Shown here: one piece after another, positions 62,063 through 64,000 of the stretch
Numbering within the stretch: the first letter of the stretch is position 1
How the letters are laid out: each line of letters starts with the position of its first letter
Assembly: GCA_003133225.1 (NCBI GenBank)
Contig: PKWL01000135.1
Coordinates: 1-64,000 of the forward strand
Source of the DNA: Janthinobacterium sp.
GTDB lineage: Bacteria > Pseudomonadota > Gammaproteobacteria > Burkholderiales > Burkholderiaceae_D
DNA: 64,000 bases
Direction: 5' to 3'
Notes under the pieces: generated by a model
Database searches by the model: none
What the model was told of the DNA's origin: nothing
What the model saw: the letters and a program-made list of their open reading frames with translations, nothing else
Position numbers and translations under genes: made by a program

Positions 62063-62428
62063 TTAACCGATGACCTTATTGACTACCTCGATTAGGCGCT
62101 GCGGATCGAATGGCTTCACCAGCCAACCATTCGCTCCCGCGGCGCGGCCCTTCGCTTTCATCTCGTCCGACGACTCCGTGGTCAGCATCAGGATCGGCAC
62201 TTTTTGGTACCCGGGCAATTCGCGCAAGAGTTTAATCAGCTGCAGGCCGTCCATGCGCGGCATGTTCTGATCCGTCAGAACCAAATCCACGGTATGCAGT
62301 TTCGCCTTGTCCAGGCCATCTTGGCCATCGACGGCTTCGACCACCACGTGACCGGCCGCCTTCAGGCTGAATGCGACCATTTGCCGCAGTGAGCTTGAAT
62401 CATCAACTGCAAGTATTGTTTTAGCCAT
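62063..62428 (-). CDS. cheY: CheY-like response regulator
   Basis: 121-residue stand-alone receiver: D9-D10, phosphoacceptor D53 (LTDQNMPRMDG), T near 87 (LTTESS) and K near 109 (VKPF). The start is the ATG at 62428 (MAKTILAVDDSSSLRQ), 33 codons into the frame. It is the second cheY of the window, placed between the CheZ-like gene and cheA. It is closer to the type that acts as phosphate sink or sets kinase output, but that is inference. Confidence 0.93.
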   Translation of the reverse strand: MAKTILAVDDSSSLRQMVAFSLKAAGHVVVEAVDGQDGLDKAKLHTVDLVLTDQNMPRMDGLQLIKLLRELPGYQKVPILMLTTESSDEMKAKGRAAGANGWLVKPFDPQRLIEVVNKVIG

Positions 62429-62484
62429 CTGTCTTCTCACTTTGATTGAATTTTGGGCAGGACTGCCCCTGTATTGCAGGGCCC

Positions 62485-63033
62485 CTAAAACAACTCGATG
62501 TCGCCACTTTCCAAATGCTGCTGACAAACAACCTGGCGCAGCTCGCTGCGCAATTCCAAGCTCTGGTTGGTCAAGGCGATGCCGACTTCGCCCAGCAGCA
62601 CGGCAATTTCCTCGTGGTTGCTATCGGGCGCCATCTCGGCGCCATGCACCCCTAGCGTGCCCAGAACGTCGCGCATGCCGCCCACCCGTTTTAGGGTGCG
62701 CTCGAGCAGCTGGCTGGTCATATCCTGAAACTGCAAGCTGGTGATGGCGGCGTTGACATGTTGGCCCACTTCCGCTTGCACCGCACCAAGGCTGGCGCGC
62801 GCGGCCATGCTTGGTGCGCCGCCAGCGAGCAGGAAATCGATCGTGGCCTGCTGGGTGCAAACGGCAGCATGGATCGCCATGAAATTGGCCGACAGCTTGT
62901 CGATCGCCTCGTCTAGTAGCAAACTTGTCTGTATCAGATCAGTTTCCACTTCGGTCAAATGCTTAGTGCCATGCGCCGACATGCATGACAACAGGCGTTT
63001 CACGTGGGAACCGAGGATTTTTTTATTCGTCAT
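62485..63033 (-). CDS. CheZ-like chemotaxis-associated protein
   Basis: 182-residue, all-helical protein. Residues 99-110 read SLQFQDMTSQLL, parallel to the catalytic AQDFQDLTGQVI of CheZ, with D104 and Q108 forming the DxxxQ motif used by CheZ/CheC/CheX phosphatases. The C-terminus ends ESGDIELF, a short acidic-hydrophobic tail resembling the CheY-docking end of CheZ. It lies 56 bases upstream of cheY and after motB. A phosphatase or CheY-binding role is inferred; similar LQFQD motifs also occur in other chemotaxis proteins. Confidence 0.75.
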   Translation of the reverse strand: MTNKKILGSHVKRLLSCMSAHGTKHLTEVETDLIQTSLLLDEAIDKLSANFMAIHAAVCTQQATIDFLLAGGAPSMAARASLGAVQAEVGQHVNAAITSLQFQDMTSQLLERTLKRVGGMRDVLGTLGVHGAEMAPDSNHEEIAVLLGEVGIALTNQSLELRSELRQVVCQQHLESGDIELF

Positions 63034-63072
63034 TGAAAGTCTCGTTTGTCGGGCTCACCGTGGCAGCGCGCG

Positions 63073-64000
63073 CTATTTTTTGGCGGCGGCCGCAGCGAGC
63101 GCCGGCCGTCCAGCGGCCACCTGCGCCGGCACGTCGAGCGCCGCGCCATCGCGCAACACGTTTTCTTCCGTAGCCTTGTTCATGACGATGATGCTGATGC
63201 GCCGGTTAATCGGATTAAAGGGATTCTTGCGGTCCAGATGGGCCGCAGAAGCCAAGCCCACTACGCGCAAAATCTTCGTTTCATCCATGCCGCCGAGAAT
63301 TAGCTCGCGCCGTGAGGCGTTGGCGCGATCTGCCGACAGCTCCCAGTTGCTGTAACCAACGTCGCTCAAATAGGGTGTCGAATCCGTGTGGCCGGACAGT
63401 CCCACCTTGTTAGGCACGTCGTTTAGCACCTGCCCGATCGCATGCAAAATTTCGCGCGTGTACGGCTGCAAATCGGCCTTGGCCAGTGCAAACATCGGTC
63501 GGTTCTTCTCGTCAACGATCTGAATTCGCAAGCCTTCGCTGGTAATGTCGAGCAACAACTGGTTCTTGAACTTGCGTAGGGCCGGATTGGTCTCGATGGT
63601 GGCCTCGATCTTCGCTTTCAGCGTCTGCAGGCGCTGCCCTTCCTCGCGCTCGAGAGCCGCTTTGGCCGCTTTCAAGTCGTAGGTTTTTTTTTGCAACGGG
63701 TCCTCGGCTTTTTTGACCTGCCCGTCTTTGCGCGTCAGGTCGGTGCCGCCGCCCTGGATCACCGACGAGCTGTCACCGCTACCCGAACCGCCCCCCATGG
63801 CCACTTTCAGCGGCGTCTTAAAAAAATCGGAAATGCCGCTCAAATCGCCCTTGGTGGTGGACCCAAGCAGCCACATCAGCAAGAAAAACGCCATCATCGC
63901 CGTCACGAAATCGGCATAGGCAATCTTCCATGCGCCGCCGTGATGGCCGCCGTGACCTTTTTTGATGCGTTTGACAATAATTGGCCGCAAGCCCTCATCT
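63073..64000 (-). CDS. motB: Flagellar motor protein MotB, N-terminus beyond the window
   Basis: Stator subunit that anchors MotA/B to peptidoglycan. One membrane segment near the N-terminus (YADFVTAMMAFFLLMWLLG) contains the proton-carrying Asp, and the OmpA-like domain shows LSGHTDSTPY and NWELSADRANASRRELI. The first in-frame start-like codon in the window is a TTG at 63990, but the frame stays open to the edge (DEGLRPIIVKR, as in homologues), so the true start is past 64000. The C-terminal tail is Ala-rich. Confidence 0.93.
   Translation of the reverse strand, partial: DEGLRPIIVKRIKKGHGGHHGGAWKIAYADFVTAMMAFFLLMWLLGSTTKGDLSGISDFFKTPLKVAMGGGSGSGDSSSVIQGGGTDLTRKDGQVKKAEDPLQKKTYDLKAAKAALEREEGQRLQTLKAKIEATIETNPALRKFKNQLLLDITSEGLRIQIVDEKNRPMFALAKADLQPYTREILHAIGQVLNDVPNKVGLSGHTDSTPYLSDVGYSNWELSADRANASRRELILGGMDETKILRVVGLASAAHLDRKNPFNPINRRISIIVMNKATEENVLRDGAALDVPAQVAAGRPALAAAAAKK

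Noticed and set aside
63988-63990. TTG as the start of MotB
   Set aside because: The frame is open through to the edge of the window and the preceding residues (DEG) match MotB N-termini, so the true start is outside.

Overview
The window reads as a chromosomal segment of a GC-rich betaproteobacterium, most likely Burkholderiales, family Oxalobacteraceae (Janthinobacterium/Massilia/Duganella-like). This rests on gene order and family content: the rpoE-rseA-degP-glutaredoxin-lepA-lepB-rnc-era-recO-pdxJ-acpS-nagZ run, the yceD-rpmF-plsX-fabHDG-acpP-fabF run, an EF-P with Arg32 beside its rhamnosyltransferase EarP, and the DUF3460-scpA-panC trio. No insertion sequence, phage, CRISPR array or rRNA was seen.

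Layout. (1) 0.15-13.9 kb, minus strand: phospholipid synthesis and repair (pgsA, uvrC), then a tightly packed series with repeated ATGA start/stop overlaps (nagZ, acpS, pdxJ, recO, era, rnc, a DUF4845 pilin-like protein, lepB, lepA). Upstream of these lie a small glutaredoxin-like protein, the periplasmic protease DegP/MucD and the envelope-stress pair rpoE/rseA. RpoE has a GTG start and a good sigma-E-type promoter. The anti-sigma protein is short, shows no membrane segment, and no rseB follows it. (2) 14.4-21.1 kb, minus: the fatty-acid/phospholipid cluster. (3) 21.2-27.3 kb: maf and an RsmI-like methylase (plus strand) meet, tail to tail, an EAL-HDOD protein; then rlmJ, aceA and rraA. (4) 27.4-36 kb: clpB with a sigma-32-type promoter, moaE overlapping a DUF349 gene, an unknown helical protein, an HNH nuclease, and several hundred bases with little recognisable content. 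(5) 36-43.5 kb: a methyltransferase, tRNA-fMet, a Tat-exported phosphoesterase pseudogene with two frameshifts, a small ORF and dbpA, then efp/earP. (6) 43.7-45.1 kb: a tRNA array (Glu, Glu, Ala, Glu, Ala) directly downstream of gltX. (7) 45.1-53.5 kb: gltX, mrp/apbC divergent from metG, a UPF0158 protein, DUF3460, scpA and panC. (8) 53.5-54.0 kb: remnant of a LysE/RhtB exporter. (9) 54.0-64.0 kb, minus: a second EAL-HDOD protein and a chemotaxis block reading motB, a CheZ-like protein, cheY, cheA, cheW, cheR, cheD, cheB, cheY, cheZ. MotB runs off the right edge.

Most of the window is conserved housekeeping DNA. The observations that most deserve a second look are the minimal RpoE/RseA module, the extra CheZ-like protein with a DxxxQ motif beside cheY, a duplicated GFFQP-type motif in CheA, the MoaE/DUF349 overlap, the tRNA-fMet with U at position 1 and almost no room for a leader, and two short unannotated-looking small proteins with good ribosome binding sites. 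I did not find a clear new multi-gene system.
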